DNA from: Kutzneria sp. CA-103260
Lineage (GTDB): Bacteria > Actinomycetota > Actinomycetes > Mycobacteriales > Pseudonocardiaceae
NCBI RefSeq assembly: GCF_018263855.1
Contig: NZ_CP073318.1
Coordinates: 11,284,001-11,348,000, forward strand
DNA length: 64,000 nucleotides
Direction of reading: 5' to 3'
Shown here: piece after piece, positions 55,330-63,507 of the stretch
Position numbering within the stretch: position 1 is the first letter of the stretch
Layout of the letters: each line of letters starts with the position of its first letter
Position numbers and translations under genes: made by a program
Notes under the pieces: generated by a model
What the model was told of the DNA's origin: nothing
Databases searched by the model: none
Seen by the model: only the letters and a program-made list of their open reading frames with translations

Positions 55330-56211
55330 TCACAGCACGTTGATGACCTGCCCGAACGCGTCCATCCACGACTCGTTCACCGTGGTGTAGCTGATGCCGT
55401 ACACCTCGCGGGTGCGGTGCAACTTCTCGGCGATCTGGCGCGGGGTGCCCACGCCGACCACGGGGATGTCCAGCAGCTGCTGGTCGTCGAGGTCGGGGCC
55501 GAAGCGGCGCAGCTGGTCCACGGCCGAGGCCGGATGGTCGGTGATGATGGTGGCCTTGGACAGCAGGTTGAACTCCAGCTGGTCCGCGCGCGGGCCGGCG
55601 GCCCGGCGGACGAACTCGACCCGCTCGGCCATCTGCTCGGCGGTGGCCACCACCATCCGCCCGTGCCTGGCCTGGAACTGGGCGCCGACGAAGCTGACGA
55701 TCTCCGCCTGACGGGCGGCCAGCCGCAGCACCCGGTCGCCGTGCCCGCCCACCAGCAGCGGCGGCCGCGGCGACTGCGCCGGCTTGGCGTGGTCGGGGTC
55801 GGTGAGCAGCTGGTCCAGCCGGGTGACGGTCTCGGCCAGCCGGTCCACCCGGTCGCCCGGGGTGCCGAACGGCACGCCGGCGCGGGTGTGCTCCCACTCC
55901 ACGTACCCCGTGCCCAGGCCCACCTCCAGCCGGCCGTCCACGAACTGGTCCAGGGTGGCGATGTCCCGGGCCAGCAGGGTGCTGTTGTGGAAGGCGGTGT
56001 TGAGCACGTAGGTGCCCACCCGGGGCCGCTGGGTGGCCTCGGCGGCCAGCACCACGGAGGGGAACGGCGAGGTCAGGTTGAGGTGGTCAGGGGCCAGGAT
56101 CACGTCGTAGCCCAGGTCCTCGGCCCGGCGGCACTTGCCCACCCATTCCGACCGTGAACATCCCTCCGAGATCAGCACTACCCCGAATCGAAACGGCCGT
56201 TCTGACGTCAT
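55330..56211 (-). CDS. LLM-class (F420-dependent type) oxidoreductase
   Basis: 293 residues from the ATG at 56211, preceded by an ideal AGGAGG about 8 nt upstream. The protein is a luciferase-like TIM barrel: FGVVLI at the N-terminus, LAPDHL, a VGTYVLN strand, GLGTGYVEWE and LLVGGHG, which match the cofactor-binding strands of the F420-dependent LLM subgroup. Family members reduce or oxidise diverse substrates with F420 or flavin; the substrate cannot be read from sequence. It lies 43 bp behind the glycosyltransferase gene at 56255 and is probably co-transcribed with it. A redox step on the sugar or on the polyketide is therefore possible. It is not a standard member of vancosamine- or mycarose-type pathways. 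Confidence 0.85.
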   Translation of the reverse strand: MTSERPFRFGVVLISEGCSRSEWVGKCRRAEDLGYDVILAPDHLNLTSPFPSVVLAAEATQRPRVGTYVLNTAFHNSTLLARDIATLDQFVDGRLEVGLGTGYVEWEHTRAGVPFGTPGDRVDRLAETVTRLDQLLTDPDHAKPAQSPRPPLLVGGHGDRVLRLAARQAEIVSFVGAQFQARHGRMVVATAEQMAERVEFVRRAAGPRADQLEFNLLSKATIITDHPASAVDQLRRFGPDLDDQQLLDIPVVGVGTPRQIAEKLHRTREVYGISYTTVNESWMDAFGQVINVL

Positions 56212-56254
56212 GTTCTGGCCTCCTGTGGCCACGCTGATGCGGATGTGGTCGGGA

Positions 56255-57457
56255 TCAGTTCCCAGAATTGCCCATCAGTGACTCCACGAAATCGGTGGCC
56301 CGCGTCACGCCGCCGGCCGATGCGATGCTGTCCCGCATCGCCTCCGCGGCTCGCCGGAATCCGGCGTCCCCGGCGACCCGGTTGACCTGATCGACCAGTT
56401 CGTCGGCGGCGGCGGTCTCGCGATCCACCACCACGCCCAACCCGAGTTCGGCCGCTCGGGCCGCGTTCACGTTCTGTTCGGCGTGGTGCGGCACGCAGAC
56501 CAGCGGCACCCCGATGCTCAGTGCCTCCATGACGCTGCCCATGCCCGAGTGCGTGACGAAGACGTCGGCGTGCCGCAGCACCGCCGGGTGCTTGACCCAT
56601 TGCCGCGCCTCGACATTGGCCGGCAGCGGGCCGAGCTCGTCGGGGTGCGGGGAGCTGCCCAGCGTCATCACCACGTGCCACGGTGTGTCGGCGAAAGCCT
56701 TGGCGCAGTTGGTGAAGAACTCGGCCCGGCCGGGGCTGGGGGAGGTGCCCAGCGAGATCAGCACGACCGGGACGCCCGCGGCCGGCGGCCGCCAGTCGTC
56801 GTCCTCGCCCTGGTCGGCCAGCATCGGTCCGACGAAGCAGAACTCGGGCCCGAAGGTCTCGCCCTTCACCTGGAACTCGCGGGGCAGGTAGACCACGTTC
56901 GGCCCGTTGTCGCCGCCGAAGCCCTCGATGTCCACATGGGACAGTCCGAGACCGTCGAGGATCTCGTCCTGTCGCTGGGCGAACTTCTCCAGCGCCGCCA
57001 TGTCGCCCATCGGGAGCTGGTTGTCGCCCCGCCCCGCGTCCTGCGCCTGGTTGAGCGAGAACGCCGAGTTGGACACGAACACCGCGCTGCTCTGCACGCT
57101 GGTGCGCCCCCAGTGGCGGGCCAGGAGCCGGGCGGCCTCGGTGGCGGCCGAGTCGTGCACGAACAGGTCGGGCACGTCGCCGGTGAACCGCTCGAGCGCG
57201 GCCGGCAGCGGGGAGAGCGCCTCGTCGATGAAGGCGATGGCCTGTCCGGCGACGTTCTCGGGAATCCCCTCCTGCCAGGGGAAGGTCGAGTCGTAGCGCA
57301 GCAGCTCGGCCCCGACCGCCTCGACCTGGTCGGCGAACCGGTCGGCGGCCGCGTAGGTCACGCGGTGACCCCGCCGCACCAACTCCTCGACGACGGGCAG
57401 GGTCGGCGCGAGATGCGCGTATGCCGGGAAGCTGAAGAACGCGATGTGTCCAGTCAT
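56255..57457 (-). CDS. Glycosyltransferase, GT-B fold, MGT/OleD-like (GT1)
   Basis: 400 residues, ATG start. The N-terminal acceptor domain has the catalytic-type His in YAHLAPTLPV (residues about 10-20), as in OleD-like macrolide glycosyltransferases. The C-terminal donor domain has VLISLGTS, WVKHPAVL, THSGMGSVMEAL and VPHHAEQNVNA, with all expected donor-contact residues (His, Ser, Glu-Gln) present. It could attach a pathway sugar or, as OleD/OleI-type enzymes do, glucosylate the product for self-protection. First gene of a two-gene minus-strand unit with the LLM oxidoreductase, and divergent from the 3,5-epimerase with 179 bp between starts. Confidence 0.9.
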   Translation of the reverse strand: MTGHIAFFSFPAYAHLAPTLPVVEELVRRGHRVTYAAADRFADQVEAVGAELLRYDSTFPWQEGIPENVAGQAIAFIDEALSPLPAALERFTGDVPDLFVHDSAATEAARLLARHWGRTSVQSSAVFVSNSAFSLNQAQDAGRGDNQLPMGDMAALEKFAQRQDEILDGLGLSHVDIEGFGGDNGPNVVYLPREFQVKGETFGPEFCFVGPMLADQGEDDDWRPPAAGVPVVLISLGTSPSPGRAEFFTNCAKAFADTPWHVVMTLGSSPHPDELGPLPANVEARQWVKHPAVLRHADVFVTHSGMGSVMEALSIGVPLVCVPHHAEQNVNAARAAELGLGVVVDRETAAADELVDQVNRVAGDAGFRRAAEAMRDSIASAGGVTRATDFVESLMGNSGN

Positions 57458-57623
57458 CCGTAGCGTCGTCCTCGTCGGGTGCGGTGGGTGCGGTTGGTCA
57501 GTGCGGTGGCCTCGCCCGCGATGGTGGGTGAGGCGTTCGTTCCGGCGACGCCGGCTACCAGGGCCGACCTAGCAAAACCCTCACACTCGGTTGTGCTCGC
57601 GGGGACGTGGTCGCTCGCCTGGC

Positions 57624-57629
57624 TACCGT
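57624..57629 (+). promoter_or_regulatory. -10 element, leaderless promoter of the 3,5-epimerase
   Basis: TACCGT ends 7 nt before the ATG at 57637; no Shine-Dalgarno is present. GGCTACCGTCCGC (57621-57633) is identical to the element in front of the response regulator gene, with the same distance to the start codon. No consensus -35. Confidence 0.5.
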
Positions 57630-57636
57630 CCGCGCC

Positions 57637-58230
57637 ATGAAGGCACGCAAACTCGCGATCGACGGCGCCATCGAGTTCACGCCGACGGTCTTTCCCGACA
57701 AACGGGGTCTGTTCGCCTCGCCGTTGCAGGAGCCGGCCTTCTCCGAGGCCGTGGGGGCGCCCTTCCAGCTGGCCCGGACGATCCACAGCACCTCGCACCG
57801 CGGTGTCATGCGGGGCATCCACTTCACCACGACCCCGCCCGGGTGCGCCAAGTACATCCACTGCGCGCGCGGCAAGGCGCTGGACTTCGTGGTGGACACC
57901 AGGGTCGGCTCGCCGACCTTCGGGCAGTGGGACGTCGTCGAGCTGGACGAGGTGTCGGTCCGGGCGGTGTACCTGGCGCCGGGTCTCGGCCACGCGTTCA
58001 TCGCGATGGCCGACGACACCATCATGTCCTACCTGTGCTCGGCGGTGTACGTGCCCAGCGAGGAGCTGTCGGTCAACCCGCTGGACCCGGAGGTCGGGCT
58101 GCCGGTGCCCGACGGCATCGAGCCGATCCGCTCCGAGCGGGACACCGTGGCGCCGACGCTGGCCGAGGCGCTCGCCCAGCGCCTGCTCCCGGATTACGAG
58201 TTCTGCCAACGGAATTTCCCGATGCCCTGA
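57637..58230 (+). CDS. dTDP-4-keto-6-deoxyhexose 3,5- (or 5-) epimerase, RmlC-like
   Basis: 197 residues from the ATG at 57637 (a GTG at 57607 would add 10 residues without similarity value). The cupin-fold RmlC family is recognisable by TPTVFPDKRGLF, RGIHF with the catalytic His, the YIHCARGKALD strand, and the Tyr-containing MSYLCSAVYVP segment. EryBVII/TylCVII/EvaD-type members epimerise C-5 (and C-3) of 4-keto sugars, turning D- into L-configured deoxysugars, so an L-sugar is predicted. First gene of a plus-strand unit with the 2,3-dehydratase. Confidence 0.93.
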   Translation: MKARKLAIDGAIEFTPTVFPDKRGLFASPLQEPAFSEAVGAPFQLARTIHSTSHRGVMRGIHFTTTPPGCAKYIHCARGKALDFVVDTRVGSPTFGQWDVVELDEVSVRAVYLAPGLGHAFIAMADDTIMSYLCSAVYVPSEELSVNPLDPEVGLPVPDGIEPIRSERDTVAPTLAEALAQRLLPDYEFCQRNFPMP

Positions 58231-58295
58231 CCGATGTCCTAGTGGTACCACCAGAACCAGCACGTCGATCCGCTGTGGACACCCCGATGTGGCCC

Positions 58296-58301
58296 TACCG
58301 T
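58296..58301 (+). promoter_or_regulatory. Possible internal promoter before the 2,3-dehydratase
   Basis: A third CTACCGT box lies in the 107-bp gap between epimerase and 2,3-dehydratase, here 36 nt upstream of an ATG with a good AAGAGGAG ribosome site. No consensus -35. It is listed because the same box occurs at two leaderless starts in the window. Confidence 0.3.
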
Positions 58302-58337
58302 GGCCGCGATCAGATCCCACCGCAAGAGGAGTCTCCC

Positions 58338-59801
58338 ATGACGGATGGCGCCATGGCTCCAGGGTTGAGCGGATCGGCGAGCGATCCCGAGATGCACGTC
58401 CGCACGGTCGAGTCGGCGCAGCTCGTCGGGGGACTGGCCGAGTTCGACCAGTGGTACGACGAGTGCGGCAAGCAGAACTACACCGATGTGGAACGGGTGC
58501 CGCTGGAGGACCTGGCCGGCTGGCGGACCGATCCGGCCACCGGCAACATCGGCCACCACAGCGGCAAGTTCTTCACCGTGCAGGGCCTGGACGTGCGGCT
58601 GCCCGGCGCGCCCGTGTCGGCCTGGACCCAGCCGATCATCAACCAGCCCGAGGTCGGCATCCTGGGCATCCTGGTCAAGGAGTTCGACGGGGTGCTGCAC
58701 TGCCTGATGCAGGCCAAGGTCGAGCCCGGCAACGCCAACGGCGTGCAGCTGTCCCCGACGGTGCAGGCCACCAGGAGCAACTACACCGGTGTGCACAAGG
58801 GCAAGGCCGTGCCGTACCTGGAGTACTTCCGCGACCGCGACCGCCCGCACCGGATGATCGCCGACGTGCGGCAGTCCGAGCAGGGCGCGTGGTTCCACCG
58901 CAAGCGCAACCGCAACATGATCATCGAGGTGTTCGAGCCGGTCGAGGTGCTCGACGGGTTCTGCTGGCTGACCGTCGGCCAGGTGCACGAGCTGCTCCAG
59001 GTCGAGGACCTGATCAACATGGACGCGCGGACCGTGTTGGCCTGCCTGCCCTTCGCCGGCGCGCAGCCGACCGACGCCACCTCGGGCGCCGACGAGTTCC
59101 GGACCGCCCTGATGCGGTCCTGCGAGGGCGGCCCGGGCAGCCGGCACAGCATGGGCGACATCCTGGCCTGGATCACCGACGCGCGCACCCAGTACGACGA
59201 CGTGCACGCGACCATGATCCCGCTGGACCAGGTCCGGGGCTGGCGGCGCAACCAGGAGGCCATCTGGCACGAGACCGGCGCGTTCTTCCGGGTCGTCGGG
59301 GTGAACGTGCGGGCCGGCGGCCGCGAGGTCGGGCAGTGGATGCAGCCGATGATCGAGCCGCTGGGCGTCGGGCTGGTGGCCGTGCTGGTCAAGCGGATCG
59401 ACGGCGTGCTGCACGTGCTCATGCACGCCCGGGTCGAGGCCGGCTACCTCGACGTGATCGAACTGGGTCCGACGGTGCAGTGCACCCCGGAGAACTACGA
59501 CCACCTCACGCCGGCCGCCCGGCCGCCGTTCCTGGACGAGGTGCTGGCCGCGAGCCCGGACCAGCTCCGCTACGACACGGTGCTGTCGGAGGAGGGCGGC
59601 CGGTTCTACCACGCCCGCAACCGGTACCTGGTCGTCGAGACCGACCGGGACGTGCCGGTCCAGCAGTACCCGGACTACCGGTGGATGACGCTGTCGCAGC
59701 TGGGAGAGCTGTTGCGGCACAGCCACTACGTCAACATCCAGGCCCGCAGCCTGATCGCCTGCCTGCACAGCCTGTGGAGCAAGCAGGCAGCCTTCGCCTG
59801 A
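58338..59801 (+). CDS. NDP-hexose 2,3-dehydratase (TylCVI/EryBVI/EvaA type)
   Basis: 487 residues, ATG with AAGAGGAG about 8 nt upstream; the length is typical of the family. The protein is an internal tandem duplication characteristic of these enzymes. Each half has a short helix, a PLxxLxGW strand (PLEDLAGW and PLDQVRGW), H(S/T)GxFF and a QP(M/I)I stretch. It removes the C-2 hydroxyl of NDP-4-keto-6-deoxyglucose to give a 3,4-diketo-2,6-dideoxy sugar, the committed step to 2-deoxysugars. The product is the substrate for C-3 transamination or reduction and later C-3 methylation. It is followed by a strong bidirectional terminator. Confidence 0.95.
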   Translation: MTDGAMAPGLSGSASDPEMHVRTVESAQLVGGLAEFDQWYDECGKQNYTDVERVPLEDLAGWRTDPATGNIGHHSGKFFTVQGLDVRLPGAPVSAWTQPIINQPEVGILGILVKEFDGVLHCLMQAKVEPGNANGVQLSPTVQATRSNYTGVHKGKAVPYLEYFRDRDRPHRMIADVRQSEQGAWFHRKRNRNMIIEVFEPVEVLDGFCWLTVGQVHELLQVEDLINMDARTVLACLPFAGAQPTDATSGADEFRTALMRSCEGGPGSRHSMGDILAWITDARTQYDDVHATMIPLDQVRGWRRNQEAIWHETGAFFRVVGVNVRAGGREVGQWMQPMIEPLGVGLVAVLVKRIDGVLHVLMHARVEAGYLDVIELGPTVQCTPENYDHLTPAARPPFLDEVLAASPDQLRYDTVLSEEGGRFYHARNRYLVVETDRDVPVQQYPDYRWMTLSQLGELLRHSHYVNIQARSLIACLHSLWSKQAAFA

Positions 59802-59811
59802 CCTCCCGTCA

Positions 59812-59854
59812 CGACAGAAGGTGCCGTCCCGATGATGGGACGGCACCTTTGTCG
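59812..59854. terminator. Bidirectional terminator between 2,3-dehydratase and GT2
   Basis: Perfect 13-bp stem (AAGGTGCCGTCCC and complement, 59818-59830 and 59837-59849) with a 6-nt loop. It is extended by CGACA/TGTCG with one bulge and sits between two convergent genes. Confidence 0.88.
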
Positions 59855-59874
59855 TTGTGGGGCAACGCCTTGCC

Positions 59875-61122
59875 TCAGCGGTGCTGCTCGGCCAGCCGCA
59901 GCAGCGTCGGCACGGCGTCGTTGGGGCTGGGCGTCTCCCGCATCTCCTGCCGGAGCCGGCAGGCGCCGTCGGCGAACACCGGCTCGGTGAGCAGCCGGTG
60001 CACGCCGTCCCGGATCTGCTCGGCGGTGGCGGTGGTGGAGTGGGTGTAGAGCCCGGCCTTGACGCTCTCCACGGCCTCCGCGAACGCGAACAGGTCGCTG
60101 TCCTTGTTGGGCAGCATGTACTGCGGCACGCCATGCAGCGCCGCGGTCATCCGGCTGCCGGTGCCGACGTGGTGGATCACCGCCGAACAGCCGGGCAGCA
60201 CGGTGTTGAGCGGCACGAAGCCGACCAGCCGCGTGTTCGGGGGCACGGTCGCCCCGTCCACCTCGTTCGGGTCCAGCGTCGCGATGATCTCCGCGTCGAG
60301 GTCGCCGAGAGCGGCCATGATGTCCTGGACCGGCAGGTACAGCGAGTCGCCCCGGTAGGACAGGCCGGTCGTGAGCAGCACCCGGGGCCGCTCGGGCGGG
60401 CGCGCCGCCCAGGCCGGGACGATCGAGGGGCCGTGGAAGGGGGTGAACCGCACCGGTTCCCGGTGCGAGGCCAGCGGCAGCTGCAGGCTGGCCGGCACCA
60501 GGTCGGTGCTCCACTGCCCGGTGACCAGGTCCTCGTGGTAATCACACCCGTAGCGGCCGACGGCCCGCTCCAGCCAGTCCCGCAGCGGGTCGATGCCGGC
60601 CCGATCCGGGCTTTCCCCTTGCAGCGTCAGGAAAGTGGTTCGCATCGTGTCGTAGACGTCGACCGCCCACACCAGCCGGGTGTGCGGGATGCCCAGCACG
60701 TGGCCGGCGATCGCGCCGCCGAGGGTCAGCTGGTCCCAGACGATCAGGTCCGGCCGCCAGTCGCGGCAGAACTCGATCAGGTCGGCGACGAAGCCCTCGC
60801 CGGAGTAGATCTCCAGCGCCATCCGCATGGCGTCCCATTTGGACAGTGTCTCGTCCCAGTCGGTCTGGTGCGGCAGCGCCCTGGACCAGTTGGACATCTC
60901 GGTGTCGAACGCGCCCGTGCTCTGGAGCCTGCGCACGGTCTCGTGCAGATCGTGGTCCTCACCGACCCCGACCGCGGTCAACCCGGTCCGGCTGATCGCC
61001 TGCCCCATGCCGGGGTTGCTGGCCACCCGGACCTCGTGGCCCGCGGTCGTCATCGCCCAGGCCAGCGGCGCCTGCACGTACAGGTGGGAGTTCTCCGACA
61101 GGACGACGAACAGTACCCGCAC
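59875..61122 (-). CDS. Macrolide glycosyltransferase, EryCIII/DesVII/TylM2-like (GT2)
   Basis: 415 residues, GTG start with AAGGAGGA about 7 nt upstream. Along its whole length it follows the activator-dependent macrolide glycosyltransferases: N-terminal SHLYVQAPLAWAM, GHEVRVASNP, WRPDLIVWDQLT, GQWSTDLVPAS and NGPS-like HGPSIVPAW; donor domain IIATLDPNEV, VGFVPLN, IHHVGTGSRMTAALHGVPQ. Relatives transfer dTDP-deoxysugars to macrolactones and often need a P450-like helper (EryCII/DesVIII/TylM3), which is not in the window. It is the best candidate for attaching the deoxysugar made by these genes. It follows the aminotransferase after a hairpin but has its own strong ribosome site. Confidence 0.92.
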   Translation of the reverse strand: MRVLFVVLSENSHLYVQAPLAWAMTTAGHEVRVASNPGMGQAISRTGLTAVGVGEDHDLHETVRRLQSTGAFDTEMSNWSRALPHQTDWDETLSKWDAMRMALEIYSGEGFVADLIEFCRDWRPDLIVWDQLTLGGAIAGHVLGIPHTRLVWAVDVYDTMRTTFLTLQGESPDRAGIDPLRDWLERAVGRYGCDYHEDLVTGQWSTDLVPASLQLPLASHREPVRFTPFHGPSIVPAWAARPPERPRVLLTTGLSYRGDSLYLPVQDIMAALGDLDAEIIATLDPNEVDGATVPPNTRLVGFVPLNTVLPGCSAVIHHVGTGSRMTAALHGVPQYMLPNKDSDLFAFAEAVESVKAGLYTHSTTATAEQIRDGVHRLLTEPVFADGACRLRQEMRETPSPNDAVPTLLRLAEQHR

Positions 61123-61144
61123 GCCCGTTCCTCCTTACGCGAAA

Positions 61145-61178
61145 GAGGTCGGCCCGACACACCGGTCGGGCCGACCTC
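61145..61178 (-). terminator. Hairpin after the aminotransferase gene
   Basis: Perfect 14-bp arms (GAGGTCGGCCCGAC and complement) with a 6-nt loop, 15 bp past the aminotransferase stop and 23 bp before the GT2 start. It is either a partial terminator inside the GT3-aminotransferase-GT2 unit or the end of the first two genes. Confidence 0.75.
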
Positions 61179-61192
61179 GTCTGGTCGACCGG

Positions 61193-62302
61193 TCAGAGGG
61201 TGCGCAGGACCTCGCGCAGCGCGCTGATGACCTTGTCCTGCGTGCCCTCGTCCAGCGACGCGTACATCGGCAGCGAGAAGATCTCGTCGGCCAGCTGCTC
61301 GGTGACCGGCAGCGAACCCTTCTCGTAGCCCAGCTTGGCGAAGCCGGTCATGGTGTGGCACGGCCAGCGGTAGCTGACGTTGAGCTGGATGTCGTAGCCC
61401 AGCAGGCGCTCCAGGATCTGCTCCCGCTTGGGGTGGCGGACCACGTAGAGGTAGTACACGTGGTCGTTGCCCTCGGTGATCTTCGGCAGCACCAGGTCGG
61501 TGTCGGCCAGCGCCTCGTAGTAGCGGGCCGCGACCTGGCGGCGGGCGGCCAGGTAGCCGTCGAACCGGGTCAGCTTGCGGCGCAGGATCTCCGCGTGCAC
61601 CGCGTCCAGGCGGCTGTTGTGGCCCGGGGTCTCGACGACGTAGTACTGCTTCTCCATGCCGTAGTAGCGCAGCCGGCGCAGGTTGCCCGCGACCTCGTCG
61701 TCGTTGGTGATGGTCGCGCCGCCGTCGCCGTAGGCGCCCAGCACCTTGGTGGGGTAGAAGGAGAAGGCCGCCGCCTTGCCGGTGGTGCCGGCCAGCACGC
61801 CGTTCTGCTTCGCGCCGTGCGACTGCGCGCAGTCCTCGAAGATGGTCAGGTTGTGCTTGGCCGCCAACGCCTTCAGCGGCTCCAGGTTGACGCACTGGCC
61901 GTACAGGTGCACCGGCACGATGCAGGTGGTGCGCTCGGTGATCGCCGCCTCGACGAGGTCGGTGTTCATCAGGTAGTCGTCGGGGTTGATGTCGACGAAC
62001 ACCGGGATCGCGCCGATCTGGTCGATGGCGATGACGGTGGGGGCCGCGGTGTTGGACACCGTGATCACCTCGTCGCCCGGCTTGACGCCGATGGCCCGCA
62101 GGCCGAGCACGATGGCGTTGGTGCCGTTGTCGTTGCTGACGCAGTGCCGCATGCCGTGGTAGGCGGCGTACTCCTCCTCGAAGCCCTGCACACTGGGGCC
62201 GAACACGAGCTGGCCGGACCGGAAGACGGTGTCCACCGCGTCCAGGATGTCCTCGCGCTCGTTCTCGTACTCCTGCTTGTAGTCCCAGACGAGGGTGGTC
62301 AT
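61193..62302 (-). CDS. PLP-dependent sugar aminotransferase (DegT/DnrJ/EryC1 family)
   Basis: 369 residues from the ATG at 62302. The start overlaps the stop of the preceding GT3 gene as ATGA, with AGGAGG 8-9 nt upstream, so translation is probably coupled. The PLP-binding Lys186 lies in YPTKVLGAYGDGG; VPVHLYGQ, FEDCAQSHGA and NDNGTNA are also typical. The Lys excludes the His-type 3-dehydratases of the same fold. It likely aminates a keto carbon of an NDP-deoxysugar using glutamate. C-3 amination, as by EvaB/TylB relatives, fits best with the 2,3-dehydratase and C-methyltransferase nearby, but C-4 amination cannot be excluded from sequence alone. Confidence 0.92.
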   Translation of the reverse strand: MTTLVWDYKQEYENEREDILDAVDTVFRSGQLVFGPSVQGFEEEYAAYHGMRHCVSNDNGTNAIVLGLRAIGVKPGDEVITVSNTAAPTVIAIDQIGAIPVFVDINPDDYLMNTDLVEAAITERTTCIVPVHLYGQCVNLEPLKALAAKHNLTIFEDCAQSHGAKQNGVLAGTTGKAAAFSFYPTKVLGAYGDGGATITNDDEVAGNLRRLRYYGMEKQYYVVETPGHNSRLDAVHAEILRRKLTRFDGYLAARRQVAARYYEALADTDLVLPKITEGNDHVYYLYVVRHPKREQILERLLGYDIQLNVSYRWPCHTMTGFAKLGYEKGSLPVTEQLADEIFSLPMYASLDEGTQDKVISALREVLRTL

Positions 62303-63507
62303 CGCCGTGCTACCTCCTGTTGGTTGATCAGTGCTTCCATGCGGTCGGCGGCCTCGACGGCTCCCGGCAGACGCACGTGCTCGCTCATCGCACGCGCGTT
62401 CGCCGCGATCGAGGAGTCCGCCAGCACGGCAAGTGCCTCGTCCCGCACCATTTCCGCCGTCAGGTCCCGGTCCAGGATCTGACGGCCCACGCCGAGTCCG
62501 ACGACCTGGTGGCCGGCGATCTCGGTGTCGTCCTCTCCGGTCACCACGAGCAGCGGCACGCCCCAGTGCAGACTCTGCATCACGCTGCCGACACCGCCCT
62601 GGTTGATGAACAGGCTGGCGTGACGCAGCACCGCGTGCTGGTCGAGCCAACGGTGAACCTCCACATTGGACGGAATGGGTTCCAGCGCGGTCGGGTCACC
62701 GTCCCGGCCGATGGTCATCACCACCCGCCACGGCAGGTCGCGCACGGCCTGGATCAGCAGCCGCAACACCTCCGGCCGCTTGTTCGTCGTGGTGCCCAAC
62801 GAGATCAGCACCACCGGACGCTCGTCGGCCGGCGTCCAGGTCCCGGTGAACTCGTCGGCCCTGAAGCAGGGGCCGGCGAACACGACGGAGTCGTCGAACT
62901 CCTCGGCCCGGATCTGGAAGGCCCGCGGCACGAAGGCGACGCTGAGCGCGCCGTCGCCCGGCACCGGCGTCTCGTGCTCGACGACCAGGTCGGCGGCGCC
63001 GGCTCGCTCGATGAGTTCGTCGATCCGGCGGCCCAGCGAGAGGAAGTCGGCCATTTCCGGCTCGGCCGGCTCGGCCGGCCGCGCGGATTCCGTCAACCGG
63101 TCGATCGGAACCGTGGCGCTGCCGGCGAAACCGGCGTAGAGGCGCACCAGCGGCACGCCGAACCGGCGGGCGCAGATCCGGGCGGTGTCGGAGACCAGCA
63201 CGTCGTAGCCGATCAGGTCCGGCGGATCGTCGGCCAGCAGGGCCAGCGCGTCCGGCAGCGGCGCGAAGCTCTCGTCGGTCAGGGCCAGCACCGAGTCGCG
63301 TGCGCTCAACGGCATCGGGTACTGGCCGAGGCCGGACTTGTGCGCCACCACCGTGGCGCCCGTCTCGGCCACCAGGTCGGCGTACTGCTCGCCGACGAAG
63401 TAGGTGACCCGGTGACCGCGCCGCACGAGTTCGGCGACCAGCCCCAGCGTGGGCTTGACGTGCCCGTACAGCGTGAGCCCGAACAGGGCCAGGTGTTTGC
63501 GGTTCAT
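62299..63507 (-). CDS. Glycosyltransferase-like protein, GT-B fold, with altered donor-site residues (GT3)
   Basis: 402 residues, ATG start; a weak AGGA lies about 13 nt upstream. It shares the overall OleD/MGT layout with GT1: YGHVKPTLGLVAELVRRGHRVTYF at the N-terminus (the acceptor-site His kept), VLISLGTT, WLDQHAVL. But the donor-binding motifs are unusual. The expected THxGxxS reads NQGGVGS (His to Gln), and the D/E-Q pair after the VP strand is replaced by GEDDTE. These residues contact the nucleotide diphosphate and sugar in relatives. It may use a different donor, act as a helper for another glycosyltransferase, or be inactive. It is first in the unit and overlaps the aminotransferase start by 4 bp. 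Confidence 0.88.
   Translation of the reverse strand: MNRKHLALFGLTLYGHVKPTLGLVAELVRRGHRVTYFVGEQYADLVAETGATVVAHKSGLGQYPMPLSARDSVLALTDESFAPLPDALALLADDPPDLIGYDVLVSDTARICARRFGVPLVRLYAGFAGSATVPIDRLTESARPAEPAEPEMADFLSLGRRIDELIERAGAADLVVEHETPVPGDGALSVAFVPRAFQIRAEEFDDSVVFAGPCFRADEFTGTWTPADERPVVLISLGTTTNKRPEVLRLLIQAVRDLPWRVVMTIGRDGDPTALEPIPSNVEVHRWLDQHAVLRHASLFINQGGVGSVMQSLHWGVPLLVVTGEDDTEIAGHQVVGLGVGRQILDRDLTAEMVRDEALAVLADSSIAANARAMSEHVRLPGAVEAADRMEALINQQEVARR

Noticed and set aside
62303..62650. N-terminal extension of the aminotransferase upstream of the ATG at 62302
   Set aside because: The extension is Arg/Gly-rich, overlaps the 3' end of GT3 in another frame and has no similarity value. The ATG at 62302 has an AGGAGG site and an ATGA overlap.
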